A DNA stretch of 64,000 bases from Larix kaempferi (GCA_027924585.1 BSBM01000190.1:4226501-4290500); one strand, 5' to 3'; positions 10,383-21,889 are shown, numbered from the stretch's first letter. The notes: generated by a model from the letters alone, not told the origin. Translations and numbers: made by a program.

Positions 10383-11716
10383 ATGACTAAAGGTAGCAGG
10401 AGAAGTTCAAAGGCGACCTGCCCAGCTGATGACAATGCAAGGGTGGAAACTACATTCCAAGATACTAAGTGCACTACAGGTATACCCCCAGAAGTAAAAT
10501 GGGGAGACGTATACCATATGGTAAGAGACCAAGACTTCCCTGAAGCTCTTCTTGAAGAAGAATGTCTATACCAAAGCATCAGAAACTACTGTATATCCAA
10601 AGCTGCCACTCATCTAGAGATCTTCCCCTACTCAAAAGTAATTAGATGGCTTCTGCGGCATGCGAATACCGATACATGAGTTCTTTTGGACAGCAAAGGA
10701 AAAGATTTTGCTTCATTTCACCCATCCTATATCTTAGTGGCTTATAAGTTACCCAAGCCCCAGCAGCGGCTGGATGATGCATGGCTGGAAGAAATCAAGA
10801 TGGATAATCTGGAGATGGCTAGGAGGCTACTAATCTCGGGCAAACAAATCAGAAAAAAGGACAGTGAGGAGTATGAGGTTACAAATCTGAGGCCCCCTTT
10901 TAGATTGATCGCTCTCATGCTGAGCATAATCTTTGGAAGGCCTAATGGGACGATGCTTATGCTACAATGGGTTCCCATCATCCACTATGTGGCGTTCAAA
11001 GGAACAATTTTTAACTGGGCTGATATTCTCTCAGACAGCTTGTCATGAGCTATAATCGCTGCTCAAGAAGGGTTAGTGGAGAAAAGGGCATAATGTTATA
11101 TGGCATCCTACTTGATAGATTTTGTTGTGGAAAAGTGTCCCTTTCCAAATCTGGGATGCATATGGAACTTGGCCAATACCTCAGTATTCATTACTTACAA
11201 AATATTTTGGGCTCAAAATTACAAAAGGCATTACAAACTCATTCGTGAGGAGTTTGTCATGCCTCTATATGAATTAATGTTCAACGAGGAACCCAACTGC
11301 TTATCTGAGGACTCCATGGAAGTCCTGGAGAAATATGGTGATTTCTATTTTTCGTCAGAAGGCACCTACATAAGAATGTATGGAGGCTCTAAACCCCGTA
11401 TATCCTACCGAGGTATGCCACTGACTATGTGTTCCACAAGGAGGCAGTGAGGCAAGTTTTCATTGATGGGATTGGTAGCACCTTGTACAAAGCAAAGAAG
11501 GAAACTTTTCTGCCTTTACCTTTGTTTATTGTGGCCTACAAGTTCTCAGGAATTACAAGTGTAGAAGAGTTCATTACAGAACTGAAAGACTTTCCCTGCG
11601 GGGAAAATATTTTTTGGAGGAACGGTCGACAAGGCAAAGCTGCACGACATTGCAAAGAACTGCATGCTAACTTTGAATACTCCCACTATTATGATGAGGA
11701 AGAAGAAGCGTATTGA
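10383..11716 (+). pseudogene. Extra 3' ORF of Gypsy-1, N-terminal globular part (unknown function)
   Basis: I do not recognise this protein with confidence. The frame starts MTKGSRRSSKATC at 10383, just after a good splice acceptor. It runs with stops at 10677 and 11046 and one frameshift near 11420 to 11714. It looks globular: hydrophobic and aromatic patches (LRPPFRLIALMLSII, WVPIIHYVAFKGTIFNWADI, ASYLIDFVVEKCPFPNLGC) separated by charged loops. No membrane anchor or signal peptide is seen, so it is not an obvious envelope-like protein. The KGTIFNWADI region is faintly like plant mobile domain proteins, which often travel with transposons. That is a guess to be tested. It lies downstream of integrase and in the same orientation. 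Confidence 0.6.
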
Positions 11717-13495
11717 GGGGTCAGTAACATGACCGAACTACAGATTTTCCGACTAATTAAAGTCAGAGCCAGTTCTAGCTTTGGCACTGTGAAGGAAAAG
11801 TAAATAGCAGAAGTTGCTCAAAATCTTTCAAAAGAAGAGCAAGGGCTAAAGGAAGCAGCCAATAGAATGCAAAGAGAAGCTACTAAGAGAGTGGATAAGG
11901 AGAAAGAAGATGAAATTCAAAAAGAAGAAACCCAAAGGGTTCAAGCAGCTGAAGATGAAGCTAGGAGAGTTCATGAGGAGGAAAGAACTAGATTGGAAGG
12001 AATTGCCAAACAAGAAGAAGATGACAAACTGAGAAGGGAACAGGAGGAATAAGCACAAAGAAAAGAAGAAGAAGAAAAGAAATCCAAAGAATATGCTGAC
12101 CCTAAAAGACCAAATATACAAGACTTGGATATAAATTCCCCAATAAGAGACCTCCCACTTTTCCCTTTTACACCATGCAAGAGTAGTACAGTGTCCCAAT
12201 GGGATAAGTTTACCTATAACAAGAAAAGGAAATCCATTTTCAAAGAAATGGTGACCAGAATGAAGAGGTCATTTCAACCAGATATTGTCACCAGGCATGA
12301 AACCACAATCATGAAAGGTACCCAACATGCGCACAAAATCATGGCATCTATTTCTTTGGCCTCTATTGTAGCAACTGCTGACAATGTCGACATATTAGCA
12401 GACAAGTTAGAATCAGAGAAGGAGAGAGCCCACCATCTACAGGAAACTCTGGTCAAAGAGCATGATTATTCAAATCTAATAGTTGAGAAATGTGACACCC
12501 TTGTGCTAGAGAAGGGAGAACTTAACAGTAGATTTCAGCATCTAGAAGCTGAAAAGAGAGCTTTGGTAATGCAAATGAGAACTCTGGAGAGAGAGAAGAA
12601 AGAACTAGAAATCCACAACCTACAGTTGGAGTCCGAGAAGTTTGATACTGCTCAACAGATCGATGACCTAAAGGAGAACGTTGATAGGCTAAAAGAAAGG
12701 GAAGAATTGCTAGAACAACAATTGCAACTCGCAATCAGCAAAGTTGGCGACCTGGGACCCTTTCATGAGCAGTCCTGTGAAATTATGAAAAGGATACACG
12801 AGATTCAAGAGCTTATAACGGAGGAAATTTGCAAGTTGAAGGAAGTGGTGGCCAAAATCAAAGAAATAAATGCTGAGGCCACTAGGCGTAGGAGAAAGTA
12901 TGTACGTATTAGTGAGGACATTAGGAGGCAAATGGAATGGAGAGAGGGAATATTAGGATTCCCAGAAAGACTCCCCCTTAAGTCCATCACCAGTTTCAAA
13001 GCAGATATCCGCCTCTTAGGGTTTTTCCAGAATTACGGAGTAAAGTTGAATGAAGTGGCCATGGTTATGATTGAACAGTGTGGGAATTTGTATTCGAAAA
13101 TACGAGCCACCCAAGAAGATTGTCAAGTGAAGATGCCCCTAACTATAGAAGAGTTTCCAGACAAAGCCCAATGTTTGTCTGATCTAAGGGATGGGTTGAC
13201 TGTTGAAATGGATTATGTAAGGAAGGTAGATGCTTTGACCACAGAAGACCTTCATGATTGGATTGGCCAGGATACAATTCACACACATCTCCTAAATGAA
13301 ATTCTCCAAGTTACAATAGTAGAATCTTCTAATCTTGAAGAAGAGCTAGCCAAGCGTGAAGTTTCTCTAAAAACCATGCTTCCCCTTGATGCAAACAATA
13401 TCATAAAAGAAACCAGTCTCTGGGTGAAACATATAGCAAAAGCAGATAGGGTACTAACAACAAGAACACACCAAGTAGCAGCAGGAGGAGCATAG
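11717..13495 (+). pseudogene. Extra 3' ORF of Gypsy-1, C-terminal coiled-coil part
   Basis: This continues the same reading frame as 11429-11716 after stops at 11714, 11801 and 12050. It is then open for 456 codons (12125-13495). Residues from about 11820 to 12110 are extremely Glu/Lys/Arg-rich (ARRVHEEERTRLEGIAKQEE). A longer heptad-like coiled coil follows from about 12390 to 12750 (LESEKERAHHLQETLVKEH, ERLEAEKRALVMQMRTLERE-like spacing). The last 200 codons are mixed helical (LDANNIIKETSLWVKHIAKA). Size and layout resemble a structural or oligomerising protein. Frame continuity across about 600 codons argues that it was once a single real protein of about 1,040 residues together with the 10383-11716 part. 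Confidence 0.65.
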
Positions 13496-13662
13496 GCATC
13501 AGTTTCAGTGGAATTACTAGTAGCACCAATGGCACAAGCCCCAATAGGAGTACCAGCTTCAGTAGAAATGCCCAAGTCAACAAAGGCGTCAACCCACAAA
13601 TAAACTACCTTTTGTCTCATTTCTTGGGTTTACAACCAACGTGTTTTCCTTCAGTCTTCCTA

Positions 13663-14529
13663 TGTGTTAATTATTAAAAGGACATTTGGTCCTCCGTCAT
13701 GTTCATTTTTGTAGTATTTTTGGTTTTTATTCTTTTTGTGACATGGACACTACATGACAAATTAGAGGAATATGGATGGTTAGCGTATAGGTGGACAGTT
13801 AGCGTATAGGTGGCAACTCTTGGAGTATTTTGTAAATCTATATATAGGTGAGTAGAAGAGAATGAAAGGACTTTTGGCAAGTGAAAGAATTCCTTCTTGT
13901 GTATATGAACTACTTCATCTACATGAATAGGGAAACGATTTGGACCTGTGGAAGCTGGTGCATTGTTTTGCTTTGAGTTGTGATGAATAATTGCTGAACT
14001 ATTTCGATAGTTTCTATATACATTTAGTGAGATCTTTCCTGGCTTATGTGAATTAATTCTATGTTGTGAATGATTTTACTTCTTCGCAAAATTTCTGTAC
14101 ATTATGAGTAATGGAATGTTTTAATATAATTAGATCTATCTTTGATATCATTTATATTATGCTAAAAATGCTTTTATGGGATTAAATGGCTATCTGTTTC
14201 AACCTTTAAAGGTTACTTTCAGTTTAATGCTCATAATTTAAATTACTGCTCCTTGCAAGGATAGGTTAATTTAGATTTAAATAGCTTAGAATAGATTTGT
14301 TTAATGCATGCATTTAGTTTAGGGCACATGCATATCATCTTAAATATAAAATATCTAAATGGTGGATTGGGCCGCAACCAGTAAATTAAAAAAAATCTTT
14401 AAAACTCACACGGTATCCGGACCGTTAATCGGATGGATTCCCTATAGCAAATGGTGGGTGATCTAATTGGGATCGCTTACTGGGGAGAATCCCTTGCTGA
14501 TTGATGCTATGATTTTCTATGCATCAACA
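13663..14529 (+). repeat. Probable 3' LTR of Gypsy-1
   Basis: The start is placed at TGTGTTAATTATT and the end at CATCAACA, where homology to element C begins. A TATA box (13838) and the end sequence GGGGAGAATCCCTTGCTG fit a Gypsy LTR. There is no partner LTR in the window to compare, and no clear polypurine tract is visible, so both ends are approximate. Confidence 0.5.
13838..13848 (+). promoter_or_regulatory. LTR TATA box (Gypsy-1)
   Basis: CTATATATAGG lies about 175 bp into the proposed LTR. It is the likely core promoter of the element's U3. Confidence 0.55.
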
Positions 14530-14829
14530 AGGTGATAAAGTTTTCTATCGAACAAATATATGTTGGAGCCACTCACATTCTCAAAGTGCACTTCATGCAC
14601 TTAGTACCTCAGATCCCTTGATGCTCATATGTCATTACATGGTCAATAAATGAGATCCAACACGATTATTCATTGTTTGAATTATTGAATAAGAATTTAG
14701 TGTTTTGATCCAACATTTTTCTCTTCACTCTCTCCTTTATTTTTCCCTTGTAAGATTTCTAAGTGTATTGATGTTCATTATATTTCTAGATCTATTTGTT
14801 GTCTCTTGCAAGTGATCATCAATTTTACA

Positions 14830-14841
14830 TGGTATGAGATC
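14830..14841 (+). other. Decayed PBS, unit 1 of element C
   Basis: TGGTATGAGATC follows the LTR end TTTTACA. It differs from the tRNA-iMet site TGGTATCAGAGC at three positions. Confidence 0.6.
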
Positions 14842-14894
14842 CAGTTGGAAACTAGGATAAGCATATCCTCATTTTGTGGGAATTAGAGCATAAT

Positions 14895-15550
14895 AGATAA
14901 GATGGGTCATCCCCAACATGTCATTCTTACTCCATTTAATTTCCATCAATGGAACTTTAAGGATATTTTCCTCTTAAAAGTAAGGTCTTTATAGGATTAC
15001 TATAGGACAATGAACCCAATTTTGTAGTGGAGAAAGTATAATGGTTTAATGGAATGGATGAAGCGTTTGGATTTCTATGGATTTTTATTTCTCCTTACCT
15101 TAAATATCACATCGATCCCAATGAATATGTTAATGAATTCTAGATCAAGTTTTAAGTACTATTTTCACAACATGATGAAATAAGAGGACATTAATTGGAG
15201 AATGAGTTCAATAATTTTGATCCTAATAGTTATTCAAGGCTTATCCACAAATTTTGAATCATGCTATTCCATCTTAATGGGAGATGAAGCATTGGTTCAA
15301 AACAACTCTTCAACTAAGGGAGAACTTGCTACAGAGCAAATTCTTGGACATATTCCACTAGGTAAAGTCAATCATTTAGTTCAAGAGAACTTTATAAAGA
15401 TCAATTTCTTATTGATGAAGATCAAATTGTTGTATCTTCAAACATACCTTGCAATATTTCAAATTTTCATGTAGAAGTTTTTGACATTGATGAACAAGTT
15501 TTTGTAGATCAAGCAACCAAATGTTTTTGGGAAAAACATACTCCTAATGT
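14895..15550 (+). pseudogene. Copia gag remnant, unit 1 of element C
   Basis: Starting near ATGGGTCATCCC (14901), the translation contains TPFNFHQWNFKDIFLLK. Then, after stops and frame changes, it has the EAFGFLWISISPYLKYHID-like and QHDEIRGHQLENEF stretches of a UBN2-type Copia gag. A second part (VVSSNIPCNISNFHVEVFDI, WEKHTPNVIGDLVFYQ) belongs to downstream polyprotein fused by deletion. No open frame exceeds 90 codons. It is non-functional. Confidence 0.65.
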
Positions 15551-15855
15551 AATAGGTGATCTAGTTTTCTATCAAAAACATATATGCTGGACCCACTCAC
15601 ATTCCCAAAGTGCACTTCATGCACTCAAAACCTCAGATCCCTTGATGCTCATATGTAGCTACATGGTCAGTACATGAGATCCAACAAGATTATTCATTCT
15701 TTGAATTATTGAATAAGAATTTAGTGTTTTGATCCAACATTTTTTCTCTTCACTCTCTCCTTTCTTTTCCCCTTTTAAAATTTCTAAGTGTATTGATGTT
15801 CATTATATTTCTAGATCTATTTGTTGTCTCTTTCAAGTGATCATCAAATTTTACA

Positions 15856-15867
15856 TGGTATGAGATC
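15856..15867 (+). other. Decayed PBS, unit 2 of element C
   Basis: TGGTATGAGATC follows TTTTACA, identical to the unit 1 copy. Confidence 0.6.
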
Positions 15868-15920
15868 TAGTTGGAAACTAGGATGAGCATATCATATTCC
15901 TCATTTTGTGGGAATTAGAG

Positions 15921-16408
15921 CATAATAGATAAGATGGGTCATCCCCAACATGTCATTTTTACTCCATTTAATTACCATCAGTGGAACTTTAAGGATATTT
16001 TCCTCTTAAAAGTAAGGTTTTTATAGGATTACTATAGGACAATGAACCCAATTTTGCGGTGGAGAAAGTATAATGGTTTAATAGAATGGATGAATCATTT
16101 GGATTGCTATGGATTTTTATTTCTCCTTACATTAAATATCACATCGATCCTGATGAATATGATAATGAATTATAGATCAATTTTTAAGTAATATTTTGAC
16201 AACATGTTGAGATAAGAGGACATTAATTGGAGAATGAGTTCAATGATTTCAAACCTAAGAACTATTCAAGACTTATCCACGAATTTTGAATCATGCTCTG
16301 CCATCTTAATGGGAGATGAAGCATTGGTTCAAATCAACTCTTCTAGTAAGGGAGAACTTGATACAGAGCAAGTTCTTGGACATGATGCACTAGGTAAAGT
16401 CAATCATG
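15921..16408 (+). pseudogene. Copia gag remnant, unit 2 of element C
   Basis: This is a second copy of the gag segment, aligned with 14895-15390. It keeps the same gag landmarks, with its own stops. It breaks off at about 16408 (GGTAAAGTCAATCAT), where the repeat-rich insert begins. Confidence 0.65.
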
Positions 16409-18963
16409 TTGAATATGATTGTCATTGATTTCAAAGGAGTTCTGTAATGACAAAGGAATGACCAAGGACATGATGGAAGGGCAAGCTTAGTGAAAGACAA
16501 AGGAATGACAAAGGAAGTGATGAGATGGAATATATAATGATGTGGCATGTGTGATGAAGTTGGAAATACACATGATTTTGTTATCGTGCTATTATTAAGT
16601 CAGTGTTGCAATATTACATCATTCTAGAAAAGTATACAAGTTTGTGAAACTTTGGAAATTGACTAAGTATGGAAAAAGTAGTCAAAACTTCTCTAAGAGA
16701 ATTCCTGCCATAATTCATGGTTTGACCACAAATGCATGCAACATCATATTAGGCTATAGCTTGTCAAAGTGGCTATCTATTCTTGGTCTCATTTTTCATT
16801 AACCATGTCTAAGGAGAAAGTTATAAGTCTTCCAAAATAGGGTTTCAGGATAACTTTGTAGAAATTCTTGAAACTGGATAAGTGTTGGAAAACTGGTCCA
16901 GGTGGCCTTGGGAAAATGCCCATCCTACCTCATGGAAGAATGATAAAAATTATATTGAACTATCATTCTCTAACTTGTCAAAGATTCTATCTTTCCATAG
17001 AATCTTGCGCATAAGGTGTTTGATGACAAAGTTAACACCTTCCAAAACAGGGTTTCAAGTTGCTTTTACACCAAAGTAGCAAATATTCGTAAGTGGCCTC
17101 AGGTAAATTCCCTCCATAGTTTGTGGGTTGAAGAAAATTCCCGCACCATATGGTCATCTTGTAGGTTGTTGCTTTTTATACCTGACCATGTTATAATCTT
17201 GACTTGAAAGTGGCCGAGGAAGAAGTTATGGATCTTCCAAAACAATGTTTCAGGTAGATTGGACCAAGTCTAGGAAAGTCCAAAAATTGTCCAAGTATGC
17301 TGGTAAAAGTGCTTGAGTATCCTCAGGAAAGGGCCCGCCATAAATTGTGGGTAAAAGAAAATTCTTGCACCGTATGGTTAGAATGTACCTTGTCGAGTTT
17401 TCTATCTGACCATGGTATCAATTTTTCCAAAGAGTCTCTGAGGAGGAAGATATTAATTTGCCAAAATTGCCTCCCATATTGATTTGCACTACTTTAGTAA
17501 AATGCCCGTCGAGGAGAGAGAAAGAGGCTTCAAGTGCTGAAATTGTCCTAGATGGAATCACTTTGTTTCCTATATCCAGTGGATTTCTCACACTTACAAT
17601 TTGATGAAAAGAAAAATCACATCATATTATCCTAGGTATTGATAATTATGCCTAAGTGTCAAATCAACAGTTTGGAAGGCCACTTTCAAATGCCCGCCAG
17701 ATGATGAGTGTGTGTCAATAAGTTCATCTTTTGACATGGTATTGTTCATTGTTGAAGTAGATATCCATCCATGCTTTTATTTTTCCTTATAGTGATCATA
17801 TATGAAAGAAATCAATCTTCCAAGTGAAGGAAAAAGTGTTTACATATTAAAGACAAAAAATTCTCTAACTGTCAAACTCACATGGCTAAGAGGCCATTAG
17901 GAAATGCCTGCAAGGAGGTGTTCATGTGATGATAAAATTAATTAGATGGAATAGGATTGTTCTCTAGTGAATTGTTTATCTAACCATGAGCTCAGATATT
18001 CCTATGGAGTTCACATGTGTGAAAAAAAGCCTGCCAAAATGAGAAAAAGCTTGTTTTTACTGTTCAAATAAAGGTTGAAGAGGAATTTGGAAATGCCCGC
18101 AAGGAGATGTCCTTGTACTGATACAATTAATCAGGTGGCATAGTCTTGTTCCTCTATGAACTAGCTATCTATACATGGGATCATATTTGACACTAGAGTT
18201 CACATGTGTGAAATACAAGCCTGCCAAAATGGGAAAAATATTGTTTTGCATATTAAGAACAGAAAAAATTTGGCAGTGTTAGAATCACAAGGCTATGGGG
18301 CCATTTGGAAATGCCCGCAAGGAGGTGTCCTTTCACTGATAAAATTCATTAGTTAGCATGGGTTTGTTCCTTATTAAACTTTCTATTTATCCATGAAGTT
18401 AGATTTCTATTTGGTTCTCTCACGTGCGAGTTTTTGGTCTACCAAAAACATAGAAAAACATGGTTATTCATAAGGGGCTAAATATGTCCATAATAGGGTT
18501 TAAAGGATAAGCCCGCAGAGGCTTAGGAAAATGCCCGCAAGGGTCTATGTAATGCCCATAAAGGATTATGGTATGCCTGAAAGGGCTTAACGGAATGCCC
18601 AGAAGGGGCTTGAAGCATAAAGCTCCCAAGAGCTTTATTATGCCCACAAGGGCTGAGGGTTATGCCTGCAAGGGTTTTTGAATGCCCGCAGGGGCTTAAA
18701 TAAATAATCTCGCAAGAGATTAAAGAGATTACCATAAGGGCTTATGTTATGCATGTAAGGGGTTTAATGGATAAGGTCTAAAGAGATACCCACAAGGGCT
18801 TGTAAAATGCCCACAAGGGCTTGTGATATGCCTGCAAGGGTTTAAATGGAAAGCTCATGAGAGCTTGGACTATGTCCGCAGTTGAAGAAAGAGGATAGCT
18901 TGCAGATGATGGGAGAATCCTGCATAGAGTATAATCCTACTTTCCTGAGATGGAAGAAGCTCG
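16409..18963. repeat. Insert of diverged ~200-bp repeats and short GC-containing repeats
   Basis: From about 16900 to 18480 a unit of roughly 190-220 bp recurs about eight times. Its marker is AATGCCCGCAAGGAGGTGTCC or relatives (16912, 17328, 17500, 17678, 17901, 18091, 18310), usually preceded by TTCCAAAA...GGGTTTCAGG-like or TGCCAAAATG-like sequence. From about 18480 to 18880 a short unit of roughly 20-40 bp follows, with the phrase ATGCCCGCAAGGGCTT in either perfect or decayed form. Three short ORFs (16882-17482) are repeat by-products. No protein similarity is recognised. Confidence 0.65.
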
Positions 18964-19575
18964 CATCAGTGGAACTTTAAGGATATTTTCCTCTTAAAAG
19001 TAAGGTCTTTATAGGATTACTATAGGACAATGAACACAATTTTGTAGTGGAGAAAGTAGAATGGTTTAATAGAATGGATGAAGATTTTGGATTTCTATGG
19101 ATTTTTATTTCTCCTTACCTTAAATATAACATCGATCCTGATGAATATGCTAATGAACTCTAGATCAAGTTTTAAGTACTCGTTTAACAACATGAGGATA
19201 TAAGAGGACAATAATTGGAGAATGAGCTCAATAATTTTGATCCTAAGAACTATTCAAGACTTATCCATGAATTTTGAATCATGCTCTTCCATCTTAATGG
19301 GAGATGAAGTAATGGTTCAAATCAACTCTTCAACTAAGGGTGAACTTCCTACATAGCAAGTTCTTGGACATGATGCACTAGGTAAAGTCAACCATTTAGT
19401 TTAAGAGAACTTGATAAAGATCAATTTCTTATTGATGAAGATCAAATTTTTGTATCTTCAAACATCCCATGCAATATTTCAAATTTTCATGTAGAAGTTT
19501 TTTACATTGATGAACAAGTTGTTGTAGGTCAAGCAACGAAAAAACATTTGGGAAAAACATACTCTTCATGAAATA
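18964..19575 (+). pseudogene. Copia gag remnant, partial unit 3 of element C
   Basis: The segment resumes at CATCAGTGGAACTTTAAGG, in the middle of the gag unit, and runs to the AGGTGAT junction at 19575. It is close to units 1 and 2 in sequence and equally full of stops. Confidence 0.65.
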
Positions 19576-20064
19576 GGTGATCTAGTTTTCTATTAAACAA
19601 ATATATGTTGGAGCCACTCACATTATCAAAGTGCACTTCATGCACTCAATACCTCATATCCCTTGATGCTCACATGTAGTTAAATGGTCAATACATGAGA
19701 TCCATAGTCTTTTTCAAAAGTACCAAGAAATCCATATTGGAATACTACCTTGAAGGAAGAGTATCATTATTTGATGAAGAACCATCCTTGGTGTCCATAT
19801 CCCCTATCCCCCTTATAAGGATACTTTCATGGAGTAAGTGGAAGTATTGATCAAGTTGGAAACACATGGATATGAGAATTAATCATGGCTAAACATGACT
19901 ATCAAAATGCACTCAACACTATACTCTTTTTGGGGAGGGATTTTTTCCCACTAGGTTTCCCTATTTTCCCACTTTTAGAAGATATTTTTTAATGTACTTG
20001 AGTATCTAACATTGTTGCAAATTGTTGGAATCTATTTTGTTTATGCATTAGTTTCACCAAGTTA
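19575..20064 (+). pseudogene. Copia RT-start remnant of element C
   Basis: Unlike units 1 and 2, this copy continues past GAGATCCA into sequence whose translation has VPRNPYWNTTLKEEYHYLMK, the usual entry to a Copia RT domain (EEYxSLMKNxTW). About 60 codons later there are only stops and low-complexity text (GRDFFPLGFPIFPLLEDIF). The rest of RT and RNase H is deleted. A plain 3' non-coding stretch leads to the polypurine tract. Confidence 0.55.
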
Positions 20065-20078
20065 GGATTATGGGGGGT
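20065..20078 (+). other. Polypurine tract of element C
   Basis: GGATTATGGGGGG lies immediately before the LTR start TGTTAGAG, the expected site for plus-strand priming. Confidence 0.6.
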
Positions 20079-20771
20079 TGTTAGAGCATATTTACCTTCT
20101 CCTTAACATTAATATCTCACCTAGGGACTTTAGTAATGATCTCAATATCCTAATGGCCAATATTGACTATATTTGACCAAGTGAGCCATGGGAGTGCTCC
20201 ATCCTTTGCTTTAAGGGGTAAATCTGCTATATTTAGCTAATGAGGGAACATTCTTTTATTTTAGGGTCTTATCCCCTATTTTATGATCCAAACTTGCATG
20301 TTTGAGTTCCTAAAGTGATTCAACAAACCTAATTCCTTGAATTAAGGAATGGTAGATCCCTCTTTTACTGTCTTTAGTTGTTTCATATCATGCATGATTT
20401 ATACATGGATTAGATCCCTTATTTGAGGAAACTAAACCTCCACATGTCATCCTAGATTAGTTATTAGCTTGTTAACTTATTCTTAAGAGATTGCATGGAT
20501 AACTAGGGAAACTAATATCTATGTTCATCCCAACTAGGTCTTCATGCATTAGCATAAAATTGGAATTGCCTTATTTGGGAATTTGAATTTACTAAATGCA
20601 CAAGATTACTTATTCTTTGAATTATTGATTACAAATTTAGTGTTTTGCTCAAATATTTTGTCTCTTCACTCTCTCCTTTCTTTTTCCTTTGTAAAACTTT
20701 TAAGTGTATTTTTGTTCATTAGATTTCTAGAGCTATTTATGATCTCTGACAAATGATCATGATATTTTACA
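20079..20771 (+). repeat. 3' LTR of element C
   Basis: The LTR starts TGTTAGAGCAT after the polypurine tract and ends TTTTACA. Its last 170 bp match the LTR remainders at 14660-14829 and 15690-15855, which tie the array and this LTR to one element. Length is about 690 bp. The 3' end touches Gypsy-3 coding sequence, so its exact limit is uncertain by about 15 bp. Confidence 0.65.
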
Positions 20772-20775
20772 CTTT

Positions 20776-21560
20776 ATACCTCATGAAACCTTTCAATACA
20801 CCAAAGTGGTTGATCAATATGTTATTGAAACTAAGGAATTTATCCCTCGTGATCATTTCAATTGGTTTAAAAATCCCATGTCTACCCTCAATGGGTTTGA
20901 AGAAGGAAACATGGCCAACATTTCACTGGCCATTAAGGTGAATATTTATATTACACTTGACATTATTGAAAACATCTTACTTGGATCACCTTGTTCATAG
21001 TGGGAAATTTCCTCTTACAAAGAATTATTTTAAGAGTTTCAAGACATATTAAAAAATTCCAAGACTTGATCCTTCCCTTGTTGAACATGATATTGATAAA
21101 TTCCTTGATCACTCCATAATATGATAGAATAAACAACCTTTGAATCCATCTAAAATACCCATTATCAAATTAGAAATAGAGAAACTCTGCCAAGTTTAAT
21201 ATATGTATCCTATCACCTACACTTCATGGGTATCCAATACCATCCCCTTTAACAAAAAAAAGAGCATCATTTCTGTATGCACTAATTTTAGAGACCAAAA
21301 TGAGGCTTATCCTAAAGGAAACTTCCCCAACCAATTCATTGACCAAGTCATTCATGCCTATGCTAAAATTGAATTCCTCTCCTTCATGGATGAATTTCAT
21401 GGGTACAAATAGATTCAAATACATTGGCAACATTAATACAAAACTATCTTCACCAAACCATAGGAAACATTCTCCTATAATGCCATGTTATTTGGTTTGA
21501 AAACCTCTGCAGACATTTTTATCATGTTATGTATTTTTTGCTTCATGACTTGGAACACAT
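20776..21560 (+). pseudogene. Pre-RT segment and RT remnant (Gypsy-3)
   Basis: Pre-RT reads ETKEFIPRDHFNWFKNPMS and GFEEGNMANISLAIKVNI, closely parallel to Gypsy-2 (KDFLPTKVDWFKDPIP, EEGNMANISPVIQVDI). RT follows with YPITYTSWVSNTIPFNKKKS, CTNFRDQNEAYPKGNFPNQF and FSFMDEFHGYK-like motifs (finger and palm). The position of the catalytic Y-x-D-D reads approximately YSNT, so both aspartates are lost. Frameshifts lie near 21060, 21410 and 21500. Confidence 0.75.
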
Positions 21561-21889
21561 CATCTTAGATTACAGTAACACCTCACTATCAAGTCGAAGA
21601 AATGCTCATACCATGTCACCAACCTCCACACTATCTTCTTACAATGCTAGTAGTACGACATATGCATGAATCCCCTAAAGGGAATATTTTATGTTAACAC
21701 CATATGCTTGCTTGGATTCATCTTATTTAAAAATGGGATCATGATCTTTCCCTCACATTTCAATCCATTCTAAAAATCCTACCTACCAAATACATGGCAT
21801 CAGTTGCAGAGCATTCAAATAAAATCAAACATTCTTCATTAGTTCATCCTTGATTATGCTATACAATTTCATGGCTTCTTAAAACTTTT

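Larger units (their letters stand above)
3510..14529 (+). mobile_element. Gypsy-1: Tat-like Ty3/Gypsy element, 5'-truncated, with extra 3' ORF
   Basis: This plus-strand Ty3/Gypsy element lacks its 5' LTR and the first half of gag. Domain order is gag end, protease, an extra RNase H, pre-RT linker, RT, the usual RNase H, integrase, a non-coding hairpin array, a long unknown ORF, and the 3' LTR. The RT-RNase H-integrase order assigns it to Ty3/Gypsy. A second RNase H is a known mark of the Tat lineage. Many stops and frameshifts make it defective. It is joined on the left to the Copia-1 LTR and on the right to element C. Confidence 0.85.
14530..16408 (+). repeat. 1,024-bp tandem duplication (units 1 and 2 of element C)
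   Basis: Unit 1 starts at 14530 and unit 2 at 15554, both beginning AGGTGAT followed by a TAGTTTTCTATC-like string. Each runs through Copia RT-side coding sequence (SHSQSALHALKTSDPLMLIC), the end of an LTR, a PBS and gag. Both units share the same internal junction at GAGATCCAACA/AGATTATT, where RT-side coding sequence joins the LTR remainder. The deletion therefore came before the duplication. Unit 2 stops at about 16408. Confidence 0.8.
14530..20771 (+). mobile_element. Element C: rearranged, internally deleted Copia
   Basis: This plus-strand Copia consists of LTR end, a decayed PBS, a gag N-terminus, a fragment near the start of RT, a polypurine tract and a 3' LTR. The LTR end-PBS-gag segment is present in two tandem copies (1,024-bp period) plus a third partial copy after a 2.5-kb insert. 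Protease, integrase and most of RT are gone. The gag phrase GFLWISISPYLKYHID is recognisable across stops and frameshifts in the copies. Confidence 0.7.

Noticed and set aside
10383-13495. Reading the extra ORF as an envelope-like gene
   Set aside because: I see no signal peptide, transmembrane segment or cleavage motif, and the C-terminal half is a charged coiled coil.
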